Made by a program: the position numbers and the translations under genes
Part shown: one piece after another, positions 1-12,617 of the stretch
How the letters are laid out: each line of letters starts with the position of its first letter
Numbering within the stretch: position 1 is the stretch's first letter
Assembly (NCBI GenBank): GCA_016802295.1
Contig: JAESIW010000207.1
Span: forward strand, 1,626,032-1,690,031
Origin: Brachionus rotundiformis
Lineage: Eukaryota; Rotifera; Eurotatoria; Ploima; Brachionidae
Direction: 5' to 3'
Length of the DNA stretch: 64,000 bases
The notes under the pieces: generated by a model
The model's input: the letters and a program-made list of their open reading frames with translations, nothing else
Told to the model about the DNA's origin: nothing
Database searches by the model: none

Positions 1-70
1 AGGTCAACACACTAAAACTACTGGTAGACGTGGTCGCACTGTCGGTGTATCCAAAAAGAAAGGCAAATAA
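1..70 (+). CDS. rps18: 40S ribosomal protein S18, 3' terminal exon (partial)
   Basis: The last 22 codons of small-subunit ribosomal protein uS13/RPS18 are read from base 2 to the TAA at 68-70; base 1 is the third base of the preceding codon. The peptide begins GQHTKTTGRRGRTVGVSKKK, the highly conserved animal RPS18 C-terminus, followed here by Gly-Lys. The protein sits in the head of the 40S subunit and contacts the P-site tRNA region. The rest of the gene lies upstream of the window. AATAAA-like words around 134-140 could serve as the poly(A) signal. Confidence 0.95.
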   Translation, partial: GQHTKTTGRRGRTVGVSKKKGK

Positions 71-2044
71 ATCTAAAATTTATCTTTTTATTTGTAAATT
101 TGCTATTCTTTACACAAGGATAACAATTTATCAATAAAAAATAATTAATTAAAATTAATGTTCTTTATTCTTTTTCCAATCACTTTTAAATTTATTATAA
201 TAATAACTTATTTAAAGATTATATGCTGGAAAAATTTAATATTTTAAATTTCAGTTTTTAATTATTTTAGATCACTAATTTAATTGAAGACACTACCTTG
301 AAATTAAAAAAGTCTATTTAATTTATTTAAGCCTAATTAATAATTCATATGTAATTGAAAACTTTAATTTTAATAATTGCAAAACTTAAATTAATTATTG
401 AATTTTAGTAATTTTGGTTATAATTCGAAGAGATAATTATAGTTTTATTAATAGATGATGCTATTAACAATTTTTTAACTATTGAAGTAGATAAAGGTCT
501 TAATTTGGTTTGGTAGTTTGTATCTAGAACGGGACTAGCAACTTAAACTATCAACCTGTAATACGCTTATATCAAAAATTACCAAAACATCTGTTAAATA
601 TCAAAATTTGGCACTTTTTTTAGATTTACCAATTCAACTTTTAAACTTAAATTGAATTCATTCCAATATTAAAATGATAAACTTAAAAGCAAAGTTATTC
701 AGTCATTTAAAAAATTAATTTTTTAACTTTTTATCAAATATTATTTTTATAATTTTGTTCTGTTTGATTGCCTATGAAATTAAAATCTAATTTTAAATAA
801 GATCTTTTTTTACAAAGCTAAATCCTGACACAATTATCTATTCACTTCAACCCACAAAATTATCTTATATGTTCAACAAACTTGATCCCTGTTTTTCGTT
901 GATTACTAATTCAGGAATGATATTTTTTTATTTTTAAATTACAAATATCAAAATTTAAATATTGAATAATTTATTTAATTTAGAAATTAATAAAACAATC
1001 AATGCCTTCAGATTTATTCTAAAAACTATCAATAGATGACTTATCATTTTTGTACTAAACAAAAAAAAGTAACTTTATTTAACAATTTAATATCATCAAA
1101 TTTAATTTTAAAATATAGCATCTAATTATAAATAATATTGTTGTAATTTATTTCTTTGAAATTTAAAGGAGTACAGGTTATCAATGGCACAATTAATCTG
1201 TTCGTAAAAATGCAATTTTGGTTTGATTTGTGTTCCACAGTTTCTAAAAAAGCTGAGTAAGCTAATATGATGAATTTTTTGATCTAAAGACTCGCTGAAT
1301 ACAATCAATCATAAATGATAAAATAAAATTATAATTAAGATAAATGAACCTAAAATATTCCTTTTTTATTTGTAAATTTTACTTGTATTAACTTACCACT
1401 TACCATTTTTGTTCAAAAAGATTTTATGATTTATAAAAAATGGTAAGTAACCAATTTTTTTTATTTTTATTTATAATAAATATTTATCATTCAATAAGTT
1501 TATTAAAAAAATGAATTCATTCTCTATATATTATCCAATAAATTAATTTAAGAAAAAATTTGACAAATTGATCGAAAACAGTTAGCCTAATATTTCCAAA
1601 ATTTGATAATCAATCAATCAAGTTATAATTTAATAACAACTACACTCCAGAAATCATTTATTAGAAATTTTCGCTTTAATTTCAAATAAGTTAATAAAAA
1701 AAATATCACTAGATAATTCACTTATTAATGAAATTTTGAAATGTAAAAATTTATAGTAGATATCAATTATTCATTAATTTAAATAAGAATTGATAAGGTG
1801 AACCATTGGCAAAATTTTAATTAAATTTTATTTTCAATTATTATTATTAATAAATGGTAAAAATTTAAACTAATAATTTACAATTATTTCAAAGTTAAGT
1901 TAGTTTTTAAAATAGTTTCTCCTAATTAAAATTTGAATAAGCGTTATGAAAAAAAATTTAAAAATTGATTAAATTTATTAAAAAGAAAAATACATAAAAA
2001 AAATTACTTAACGTTATTATCTGACTTTCTAATGTTTTTACATC
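71..2044. other. intergenic, very AT-rich, no gene seen
   Basis: I see no convincing coding region on either strand. The only notable structure is a perfect 13-bp inverted repeat (1398-1410 and 1436-1448, ACTTACCATTTTT/AAAAATGGTAAGT) with a 25-nt loop. The 60-codon open frame at 1126-1308 (-) has no recognisable protein character. Confidence 0.7.
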
Positions 2045-5000
2045 ATGTACAATTTAAATTCAGTCGGTCAAAAAATAGTAATCAATCAGCCAATTTACGA
2101 ACTAGATACCTCTAAACACAACATAAATCCGCAATGTATAGTAATTGGTTGTAAAAATGGTGAAAACAAGTTAGTTAACAAAAGTGTAAAATTTTACCAA
2201 GTGCCCAACTTGGCAACCTCAAATGCCATCGCCCGTCAGTGGTACATAAACACCTTGCGCGAAGACTTGCTTGAAAAAATACTCGAAACTAAGCAAGCGG
2301 CTCAGCACTTTGTCTGCATTGAGCACTTTGACGAGGAAAGCTTTCTGATTGCCAAAGATCCATGTCAAGACCCTTCAAATGTAATAATGATTCTTAAAGA
2401 AGATGCTGTGCCTTCTTTATTCGAGATAGAAGTTTTCCAAAAAATGATTGCTCACCAAGAACAATTTACTCTAAACCAGCAAAAATTTTCTTCACAGCCA
2501 AAACAAACTTCTTTGCCACAAAGCAAACCTCAAACTCCCCTACTCCAAAATCTGATCCTCAACTCTGAGCCTCATCCTATTTCTGTACAAACAAATAAAC
2601 GAACGCGAATCGATCCGGACACTCGGGCCGCCCTAATCCAACGAATTCCCAAAGCAGTAAAGCGCACAGCACTTTTAAACTCAAGTTCAGATACCACAAG
2701 CTCTCAAGGAACACCAAAAGTCCAAAAAGCCCTTAAACAAACTTGTATTAAGCCCCAACAGCCACAAGCAGTGACAGAACCAAGCAGAAACAGAATGCAA
2801 AAGGCGGTGAAGCACACATCTTCTTTGGTAAATTCGATTCTAAAAGACATGCTTCCACCACCGATCATGCAGTCCACAAAGCGAACCAATTCCTCAATTG
2901 TACAGAATAAAGCCGTCAAACACACAAGTCAATTGGGTACAAATACGATGCCTATCAAACAGGCACTAACACAGGTTAATCAAAATTCAATTACACCAAC
3001 ATCTGGAAACAAGATTACCATAACTACAACTTATGTGTACAAACGAGTTTTACAGGCTCCTGAGATTGACTTGAATTTAGAATGTGAAGAGGAGGAAATT
3101 GTTTATGTTAAAGCTCCAAAACCTGCACCCAAAATTGAACAGAGTAAGAAAATTTCTGAACCAGATGAAAAGTCCACAAAATTGGTTGAGGAAAAAAAAA
3201 GTGAAATTGTTGAATCAAAAGCACCAAATGAAAGTGAAAATGAAAATACTGAGGTAGCTGAGAGCAAATCAGATAAGATTGAATCGGAAGATAAATCTAA
3301 ATCAGAGACAAAAATCAAACAGAAGCAAACAAATGCTGCGACTAAGAGTCAAAATGCTTTACCAAATAAGAAAAGTCCTGATTATATAAACGAATTTGCC
3401 AAATTTTACTCTAGGAGGCTTGGTGCCATAAAAACTTCATTAGCAACCAGAAACTCGAATAAAAAGTCAAATTTATCTTACTTGCCCATTGACTTGAGAC
3501 CTGGAAATTATCCTGCCAAGGTAAGACAGAAAAAAATTGGTTCAAAATTTGCCGGAAAAATTCGAAAATATATCTACAAATAATTAATATTTTAATCCTA
3601 TCTAGTTATCATTTTATCATGTTTAAAATTTTTGATACTTATTGGTAAAAATAGTAAATAATTGAGTATGATAAATTTTAAATTTGGCTAATTTTCTTGG
3701 TCAGAAATCATATAGTTAAATGGCTATATACTTTATAGTTATTTTGGTGAAAAATTAAAAGAGTTTTTAATAAAAAATTGTTTTATTATTTAATTGTATA
3801 ATATTTTTAGTGTAACATATGCGATTTGGTATTGGAAAATAATGTGGAATTGACCTCTCACATATGCTCTCATTTGGAGAGCAATGACCTGCTAGCCGAT
3901 CAAAACGCGTACATATCTCCATTTGACGCAGTGACCACAACATGCGGCATCTGTGATACCCAATTCAACAACCCATTTCAACTAATCAAACACTTGGACT
4001 CAGCGCACATGAAGCAATTGTCCGAATACAAATGCCGAATATGTGAAAAACAGCATGAAAAATTGGAAGACTTGTTTGAACACTTGAGCAAATACCATTC
4101 TGAGCAAGAGATGCCGTACCGCTGTGATGCATGCGGCTTTAGGACCTCGTTCTATGCGGACGCTATTTACCACATCAAAAAAGAACATGTCAACACTCTG
4201 CGGCATTTTTGTCCATACTGTCTCAAGAGTCTTGTCCTTCCTTACAATAAAAAACTTGGCCATGTACAATGTAACATATTCTATTCGCATCTGATCACCC
4301 ATTTCAACAAGCACGAAAATGACCAAATAATTCCATCAAAATGTAAACACTGCACCAAGTGTATTCTACACATCCGGCACATGAAGGAGCATCTAATGTT
4401 CGACCATAACTCAATAGCCATCAGTGAGAAAAAAAGCTCTGATGACGAAAAAAAGGAAGACTATGATGAAAAGATTGAGCTCGATTTGGTCAATGCTGAG
4501 AAAGATCTCAAGAGACGTTTGTCAAATAAAATTGGCAAAAATGATGCAGAGACCATTTCTAGTACTCAAATGAACATTCGCAAGCGCAAGCGATCTCTAA
4601 ACGAGACCAAGAATGACTCTGGAAATGAAGTTTCCGAGGACGACTCGGTCAAGCTAGATGAAAAAGAAAGTGAGATAAAAATAGACGATGATCTAAAAGA
4701 TAAGATAAAAGCAGATGGTCGCACTAAAGCCAAAAGAAAGACCAGTGAATATTCCAATTTGATAAAAAAGGCTCTAACTTTAAAATCAACCAAAAATGAA
4801 CCTAAAGAGGTAAAGACAGACGATTTAAAAGAGGAGCCCAGTAGTCCTCGGGTCGAGGAATCTGTTGTTTATAAAAAAAAACAAAAAGCTTTAAAGCAAA
4901 CAAATGTACGTCCGAATATGCAAAGAAGAAGGTTCAGATCGAGCAATTTTGTCCTGGACAAAGACCTGTCTCCAGTTGGTTCATCCAAAAGTCAAAATTG

Positions 5001-7534
5001 GAACGCTCTTATTTACGGAAGTTTAAAGTTTAGTTGCGAAAAAGCACAATTTAAGTGCATTGAGTGTGGAGAAAGTGACCTTAAGTCTCATTACAGGTTT
5101 TGTTTTAATTTTAATTATTTTATTTTAATTAATTAAATGAGCAATTTTAATTAAAATTTTTGCATTAATTTAATTTGAATTTATAAATTTAAATCAAAAA
5201 TTTAATTAAAAATTTGGTTTTAACCAAAAAACGTCTTGGAAAAACTAATAATAGTAAAATAAAAATAAAGTTTTTCTTCCTAAATCTTGATAATAAAAAG
5301 TAACCTATTTTTAAAATTTAATATTAATTAAAAGTAATTAACAAAAAATTTTTCAAGAAGGTTTTTATTAAGAACTATCATGTATGTCCCTGTTTCAATT
5401 TAATTTTATTAAAAAAATTTTGAATAATTTTGGTTTATCATTTTTAATTTTTTTAACTTAAGAATTTAATTTATCTATTCTATTAAAAATAGGTCTTTAA
5501 GTGTCATTTAAAACACCTTCATCATCTTCTATTGTTTCGTCACTGTCACTCGATTCATTTGCCCCATTTTTATCTCTGTCAAAACTATTCGCCGAGTTAT
5601 TTAAATAATCTTTTTCTAATATATCTAAATTAATACGCAAAAATTTATTAAAACTATAATAATTTTTAGTCTTTTTCAAAACTTCAGTTCTCTTTTTTTC
5701 CAAACAAAGGCTGTAAAATATATTGAAAACCATTTGTATGACAAGTAATAGACATATTAAAAGTATTATTTTTAAAATCAAATCTTTATATTTATCAAAA
5801 TCATTTGAATAGTCTGTAGATTCATTATTCGAATGTATCCTTAAGTTATATTGAGCCACTCGTTTGTCATTTAGATAGCAATCAAACCGTCCACTATCTG
5901 AATACTTGAGTCTCTTAAAAACCAACTCGTTGAATTCATTTAGCTGATCATCTTCAATTAGATAATCATTTTTCATCCATTTTATTTCTATATCAAGACC
6001 AATCTTATATTCTAGGCAACTAATCACAAGTTTATCGTCTTTAATTCCCAAAATGTCAACTAAAGGTATCTTTAATATCTCAGACAGGTCATCATTATGA
6101 TAATTTTTGGTTAATTTTGATTCTTCATTTTCTCTCCTGAACATATTATCAATCTAAAATTTTAATTAATTTTTTTCTTAATTTTTTTTTTTAATAAAAA
6201 ATACTTCATTTTTTAATATCTTATCATTGTCGATGCATCTCATTCGACATGGTACAGTTTTAATGTTATCTTTGAAGTGATCTCGAGTCAAAAAGGCCCA
6301 AGGTAAAACTGAATAATGAATGCTCAGGTAACATGACCAGCCATTTTGTCCAAAAATTTGATCTAACCTCGTCAGAAGAGAATGGTTGGGTTCCATATTT
6401 TTTCTTAATCTAATTAGACAATTTCCTCTTTTCGCCTTAAAACCAACTAATTGCTTGGTATCACAGTTTCCCTTACAGACTGACCACTCAGTCCACTCAA
6501 AAAACATCTCTAAATAACTGTCCTTAAAATTTCTTGCATCATAACTCTTATCATCATAAATAACTCTTTTATATGCTTGTAATTCGGTTACCAAATATTC
6601 TAGTCTAAAAATTTTATCATCTTTTAACAATGTTTCCAAGGATGCTTCAGAATTGTTGTATAAACTTTCAAGTTTTTTATTCTGAATACAAAAATAAATT
6701 CCAGAATCCTGAATTTCGTAGTTTTGGATTAAAAAAAGCTCATTGTTTATCTTTATTCTCCTGGACAAGCTGTTATTATCTAAGTGCTGTATATATTTTG
6801 AATATTTAAACCAAAATGTACGAGAATTTTTTTCTCTTGACTTACATTTGAGAACAATATTATCTCCAATTTGAGCATAGACAATTAAAGGGGATTTTTT
6901 TACCAATTGATTACCATCTAGCTGATAATTTTCATATGGTTCATAAAGCTTAAATTCTGAGGTGAATGTTTTTTTTAAATTTTGTGCCTCAAAAAATTCT
7001 ATTGATAAAATTAGATAGAAAATTTCATAAGTTAATTGTTTCATATTATTACGATGGTAATTTGAGAAATAAATTTTTTTTATTAAAATTGCTTCATTAT
7101 CAATTAATTTTTAGAGTTTTTTTTCCAGAACAGAATATGAATGTCATCAGTGTAAATACAACACAAGTTGCTCCAAGGCATTTGAGTACCATTTGCATGG
7201 TCATTTGGTGAGAAAAAGAGTGGCTTTATGGAATAAATCTCAGAAAATTTCACTAGAAGTGTACACTTGTCCATGTGGGTTTAAGATTAATTCAGAAATG
7301 GACAACATGTCCAGATCTAATACTGGAAACAGAGTGGCTGAGCATTTGATGAATTGTGAATATAAGTATTGTTTATACGAAACAGATAAGGAAAATGATG
7401 AAAAAAAAGATATGTATATGAAAATGACTGATCAAAATTTAGGCAATTTTGAAACCATTACCAGCCAAGAGAAATTAAATAAAAGTGATGAAATTATTTT
7501 AGATAGTTCAAATGATGACATCACTGAAATTTAA
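2045..7534 (+). CDS. THAP-domain and POGZ/ZNF280-type C2H2 zinc-finger protein
   Basis: Three exons, 2045-3520, 3811-5096 and 7129-7534, join in frame to give about 1055 residues. Residues 31-126 are a THAP zinc module: Cys31, Cys36, Trp66, Cys91, His94 and a closing AVPSLF at 121-126. After a long low-complexity basic region, exon 2 opens directly with CNICDLVLENNVELTSH, a C2H2 finger beginning at the splice junction. Six fingers follow in the spacing typical of POGZ and ZNF280 proteins, including the inter-finger EMPYRCDACGF. Exon 3 adds further Cys/His pairs. The splice at 3520 (CCAAG|GTAAGA) is essential; reading through gives a false stop at 3583. Likely a nuclear DNA- or chromatin-binding protein; targets unknown. 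Intron 2 (about 2 kb) holds a whole gene on the opposite strand. A K-A-[LV]-K-x-T motif recurs five times. Confidence 0.85.
5497..7044 (-). CDS. FAM187-like immunoglobulin-domain membrane protein (nested gene)
   Basis: Two exons on the minus strand, 7044-6205 and 6153-5497, joined across a 51-nt intron (GAA|GTATTT..TTTTAG|ATT) in phase 0, give about 498 residues. Residues 1-20 look like a signal peptide. An Ig-like domain follows (Cys in IVLKCK, Trp in TFWFKY, DSGIYFC), then a Cys-rich WTEWSVCKGNC segment, a second Ig-like domain (VISCLEY..IKWMK..DSGRFDC), a hydrophobic transmembrane stretch (LILKIILLICLLLVIQMVF) and an acidic cytoplasmic tail. Two Ig domains flanking a WxxW Cys-rich segment, with one membrane span, is the FAM187A/B layout. 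The assignment rests on architecture and short motifs only, so it is moderate. The gene lies entirely inside intron 2 of the THAP zinc-finger gene on the opposite strand. Confidence 0.65.
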
Positions 7535-8127
7535 AATAAATTTTTTTGTTGTAATTTTTTTATAATTTTTTATTTTTTTATTACAAATGAAATTATTAAC
7601 AAAATAAAATTCAAAATTTAAATTAATTTTAGTAATTTTGAAGGCTATCTTTAAATCCGAGTAAAATTTTACAAAAATAACTGAAATATTTTCTTATTTA
7701 ATATGATGCTAGATAGATTATAGCATCCAAAAATAATATTTTTTCAACATTTATCTATTCAATGTTCCGAATCCAACACAAAAATAAAAATCATTTTTTT
7801 TATTTTAACCTGAAATAATAGTATTTTATCATCCTTATATAATTAATTTTATTATTTTCTTAATCGGCCATAAATCAGATAGAAATATATAAAATTGAAA
7901 AAAATTTTAATCAACAAAAAATATTCAATAAATTACTGACGAGTATCTAATGCCAAATATTAAATAAAAATTTTTACCAATCTATTAATGCTTTCTAAAA
8001 GTTAAGATATTAATGAGTTTTTAAACTTAAAACATGTTTCAAAAGATATTCATTTTATGTATATATGATTATTAATTTTTTGAAAATAAGCTATAACTCT
8101 AGGTTTTAATAATCGTCTAATTTAACA
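7535..8127. other. intergenic AT-rich spacer
   Basis: Nothing coding is visible. It contains the 3' flank of the THAP zinc-finger gene and presumably the promoter of mrps34. Confidence 0.6.
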
Positions 8128-8686
8128 ATGTCCAAAATAGAGTATGTTGGAAGAGCTGGTCGATTTGTCGGCAGATCATTGCCTCAGATTTGTCTTAAGC
8201 TGAAGAATTTCGGCATAGGTCGTATGTTCACTCGCGAGACATACAAGCGATATCCTGGTAATTCACCAAATAAGCCCATAATCTATTCTATTCCATATAA
8301 TTTTTGTTCTCTAAGAGGTTACCTACTATGTCTTGACCGACTTTCATCCAGACATGTCCGATGAATTCTTAAGACGTGGTGTTTTTAAGGCTGATGTTGT
8401 TTTTCGTGGTGGTCATTATGGCGTTATGGAAATTCCTGGCTACAAGGAAGATTTCCAGCTTGTGCCTAAAGAAGAAGAGCAATTTTTTCTAGAGAGGACT
8501 CTGCCTCTAGGAAAGAAGTGGCGTGAGCCAACCAAAGTTCCCAAATTCATCAATTTACCACCATTGCTTAAAGAAATGCTTAAGCAGGAAGCCTTGGAAA
8601 AAAATATCCAATTTGACGAGAATGAACTTAAACTTCCTTTGAATGTTCGAACAAATGATCCTTTTTCCCATGCAATTTCTGAATAA
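8128..8686 (+). CDS. mrps34: mitochondrial ribosomal protein mS34
   Basis: Two exons, 8128-8257 and 8316-8686, are joined across a 58-nt intron (CCTG|GTAATT..CTAAG|AG) and give 166 residues. The joined protein shows mS34 landmarks: FGIGRMFTRETYKRYPE (human FGLGRLVTRKSW), TYYVLTDFHPD, a segment ending DFQLVPKEEE (human DWRLVPKHEEE) and PPLLKEML near the end. mS34 is a metazoan-specific component of the small mitoribosomal subunit. The human protein is longer (218 residues); the difference is mostly at the two ends. The first frame ignores the intron and would stop at 8364, so splicing is required. The stop lies 126 bp before the ttc27 start on the same strand. Confidence 0.82.
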
Positions 8687-8812
8687 TTTGTATAAAAAAA
8701 TAAAAAAAAATTATTATAAAATTGTTTATTACAAAAAAATAAAGGAAATTAAACTCCTTATTTTTGTCTCTAAAATTAAATACTTGTTAGATTTATTTTT
8801 TTTAATAGAAAA

Positions 8813-11800
8813 ATGCTCTCTTTGATCTGTGAAGTTGATTTTGAAGAAAATGATAATTTTCGTCAAACTAAATCATATCCAGATCTATCCCAAAACAATC
8901 ATTTTAAAGTTATCAAAACAATTCCATTGTATGACGAATTTGTGGTTTTTTCCAAGCAAATTTTTTCCAATTCAAGCGATAATGATCACTTAATGCAAGA
9001 ATTAAAAAGCTATGTTGGTCCAAAAATAGATCAAATGGATGCAAATGATGCATTATCTTTGGCAATTTCATGTCTTCAATCATTTGCATTTATTAATTGG
9101 TTTGGTCCTGTTCCAGTACAATTTTCCACTTTAACTTCAGAACTAAAAAAAATAGATCTTGATAATCCTAATGATTCTCTGCTTGTCCTGAACTTAGTTA
9201 AACATTTCGATTTAAATAGTGATGTAAATTAAGATTTTGTTTTATTAAAAAGAGATAATTAATAAATTTAAAAGGAATACGAAAAATACCAAGAAATGTC
9301 ACGCGCTTTACTAGGCCTTGACGGTGAATCGTTATTTCAAATAGTCAAATGTTCCCATTTATTGCTGCTTTCAAAGCTTATACTTTTGGACAACTTAGAA
9401 AAAATATCTCTTGGTAGCAAATTGTCTAGCTGGTGGGCTCTTAGACTAATTTTTTTGTACCAGCAATTATTCGAAGAAAAGTCTTCTACTCTAAAAGAAA
9501 TATTTGAAAAAATATTGACTAGTTTGGAGCAATTTTTCGATCCTGAGTCCGATTTTTGTTTTGCCAAGACTCATGGTGAACTAATTTACAAGTAAAATTT
9601 AACTTAATTTAAAAAAAAATTAAAAACAACTAAATTTTAAAGAGTGTCTTCAATTGTTTTTAATCTAGAAGTAGCTCATCTTTATTACCAAAGCTATAAT
9701 TGGACAAAAGGCCAAGAGTGCTTTAAAAAAGCAATTAAATTAGCCAATTTGAACGTTGAATTGGTTGGCGTGTTTGGCAAAAGAACAAAATACCAGCAAA
9801 AAGACTTAGCTCAACTGTTTGCCAAAATAAAAAATGACCAACATAATGATTGTTTGGAGGCCATGAATTTAAATTACTTGAATAGAGATTTAAATTTATC
9901 TGAATTGCCTAAAGATGTGGCATTAAATGATGACACTGTACTAAATAAGATAAAAATATCCAACCCTGAGCAAGAAAAACAATTGGAAAATGGTCGCAAA
10001 GACATCTCTCAACTGGAGCAAGTTGTTCTTTTTTGTTCTATGTTCGATTTTTATAAGAATAACCCCAAACATGATCTTACGAAAGAGGAAATGAGTACAT
10101 TAATTGAAGTGAGTTAACTGATAAATAAAAAATTTAAATTAAATTTAATTAACTTTTAGCTCATTTTGTCCAACCCGACTAATTGGTGTGTTCAAGCAAA
10201 CACGCTTCTTATGAGAACCAAGCTTGAAGTGGACAGTGTGAGACGAATGGAACGCTCTTTACAACAATTAGAGGTTACAAATGGTCATTATTTTACTTCA
10301 AGATAAATCTGAATAATTTTTTTCTAGAATTTGGTTGACCATTATCGGCAGCCAAATGATAAACCAGACTCAAAATACAGATACCAATACTTCTATTCAG
10401 TTACTTATCCTTCATTCTGGAACGTATTGGTAAGTGAAAAAAAGGTAGATAAATGTGTTTTCATATTTTAATTTAAAGCAAGAGCTTTGTAAATTTTACA
10501 TGCAGCTGGGGCTAATTAACAGCAGTTTGGAAATTTATACCAGTTTAAAAATGTGGGATGATGCTATTAAGTGTTTAATTACTCTTGACAAACGAGATCA
10601 GGTAAATTAAAAAAAGTTAAAAAAGAAAGTATTCCATCTTATCCAACAGGCCGAACAAATGATCCTTAAACAGCTAGAGATAAAAGAAACTTCTGATTTA
10701 TACTGTTCACTCGGCGAAGTTACCAGAGACTTGGAAAATTTTAATAAAGCTATTCAAATTTCAAAAGGAAAGTCAGCCAGAGCTTACCGCGTCTTGGCAA
10801 AACATTTATTTTATTTGAAAAGAGTAAAAATTATTTAAAAAATTGAAAAAATTTAAAAATTTAAAAATTTAAAAATTGTTATTATTTTAAGTACGATGAA
10901 GCCATCACAAATTTTGAAAAATCACTCTCTATTAATTATTTACAAGTGAGTTTAAATTATTTAATTAAACTTAAACTTAAAATTTTAAATTATGATGAAA
11001 ATTTTTTAAAATAATTTAATTTTGATTTAAAGTATGATGCGTGGTTTATGCTTGGAAATGCAGCATTTAGATGTGAAAAATGGGAAACCGCTGTGAAAGC
11101 TTTTAGAATTTGCACCAATTTAGACACTGAGGTATTTTGGTTGCTTTTCTTTTGAAATTTTGATCCTTTTTTTCATAGAATCACGAGACTTGGAACAATT
11201 TGGCTGCATCCTACACCAAACTTGGTCAAAAGGATAAAGCTCACTTTGTTTTCCAGGAAGCAATTAAGTTTGACTACGAAAATTGGAAAATTTGGGAAAA
11301 TTATTTATGGGTAAGTGAGTAATAGAAAATAAAAAAGAAATAAGAAATTAAATCTTCTTTAGACTAGCATTGATTGTGGTTATTTTAATGAAGCAATTAA
11401 GGCATATAACAGGTTATTAGATCTAAAGCAAAAATATGTTGATGTAGATGTCCTTAAAGCCTTTTGTTCGGCTTTTGAGAAAAAAGTTAATGACGCTCAT
11501 AATGAGTCAATTTTTAAATATAAGAAGAAAGTGCTGGAACTCTTTGGGCGCATATCATCTATGGTAGTCACCGAGTGGCAAGTTTACTGGAACTATGCTG
11601 AGATAGTCAGATTTATTTCCCAGACAGATGATACCAATAATAACATGTCTGTCGAGCTTAATCAGGAATCGAGTGAAAAATATTTTTCCCTATTGCTCAA
11701 GTCTTTTAGGAACCTAATTAATAAAGCCAATTGGGATTTGAATGTTGATTCATGTAGAGAAGTTTTAGACACAACTATTGATGTTTTATTAAGTAACAAA

Positions 11801-12069
11801 AAAATTATCTTATGAATTGATATTGTTTTAGCTTTGTTTATTATTAAGGATGCAATGATTTTGGCAAATATCTACAAAATCCGAGAGATGCTTTTGGTTC
11901 TCTAAATTTAAGTGTAAGATCAATTATTTCCAAATTAAAACTAAAATACCAAGTCGATCCGGACTCCCCTGACCAATATATAAGACTTTTATTTCTTAAA
12001 GATTTAAACAATGAATTTGTCCTTCTTCAAAAAGAATACAACCAATTTATCAAAAATTATTTCATCTAA
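8813..12069 (+). CDS. ttc27: tetratricopeptide repeat protein 27
   Basis: Twelve exons join in frame to give 880 residues: 8813-9223, 9275-9591, 9643-10108, 10160-10273, 10328-10429, 10479-10601, 10650-10823, 10892-10945, 11033-11131, 11179-11310, 11363-11792 and 11849-12069. Human TTC27 is 843 residues. Landmarks include NPTNWCVQANTLLMRTKLE, RRMERSLQQLE, a middle TPR-rich segment (AFRICTNLDTENHETWNNLA; AHFVFQEAIKFDYENWKIW) and a conserved N-terminal helical region. TTC27 is the animal counterpart of yeast Emw1 and is thought to act as a TPR adaptor or chaperone cofactor. All introns are GT..AG, about 45-90 nt. The last two junctions (11792/11849) are the least certain. An AG-ending pyrimidine-rich tract (8793-8808) stands 4 nt before the ATG. 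Confidence 0.9.
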
Positions 12070-12617
12070 TTTTTTATTAAATAAAATTATCTGCGTATAA
12101 AAATTAATTTTATTCTGAGTATATTTTCATATTTATTGTTTATTTATCAGGCAACTTAACAGGGTTCAAAAATTAATCAATTTAAAAAATATTAAAATTT
12201 AATTACTTTAAAGTTTTAAAAATTTTTAAATTAACAGAAAAATGTTATACTAAAATAAATTAGCATTATTAATTATACTGCTAAATTGAACACTTGAACT
12301 AATTTATTTGATTCAAAGAATTTTATTTTATTTGGAATAATTTATCAATTATTTTAATTAACAGCATTAAACAAAAAAATTAAATTTTGGCCACGAAAGC
12401 ATAAAATTAAATGGTTTTAATTTAAAAAAAAAAACTAAAAAAATAAGTGACGTTTCAACATAAAAAATCTAAGTTTTAAGTTTTTTGCTTTCTACTCATT
12501 TTTGTAGAAATAGTTTGAATTTTATTTTTTAATTATAATAATTTAAATCAAAAATATATATATTTAATTTAGAAATGTATTAGATTTAATATTTAAAAAT
12601 TTTTAAATATTGAAAAA
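12070..12617. other. intergenic AT-rich spacer
   Basis: A stretch of over 500 bp between the ttc27 stop and the first slc35b3 ATG. No coding or structured signal is visible; it probably holds the promoter of the transporter pair. Confidence 0.6.

Noticed and set aside
1126..1308. 60-codon minus-strand frame
   Set aside because: AT-rich, no recognisable similarity, no splice partners; consistent with a chance frame.
3521..3583. Stop codon at 3583 as the true end of the THAP protein
   Set aside because: A consensus donor (AAG|GTAAGA) at 3520 joins in phase to a zinc finger at 3811, and the same repeated motif occurs in both exons.
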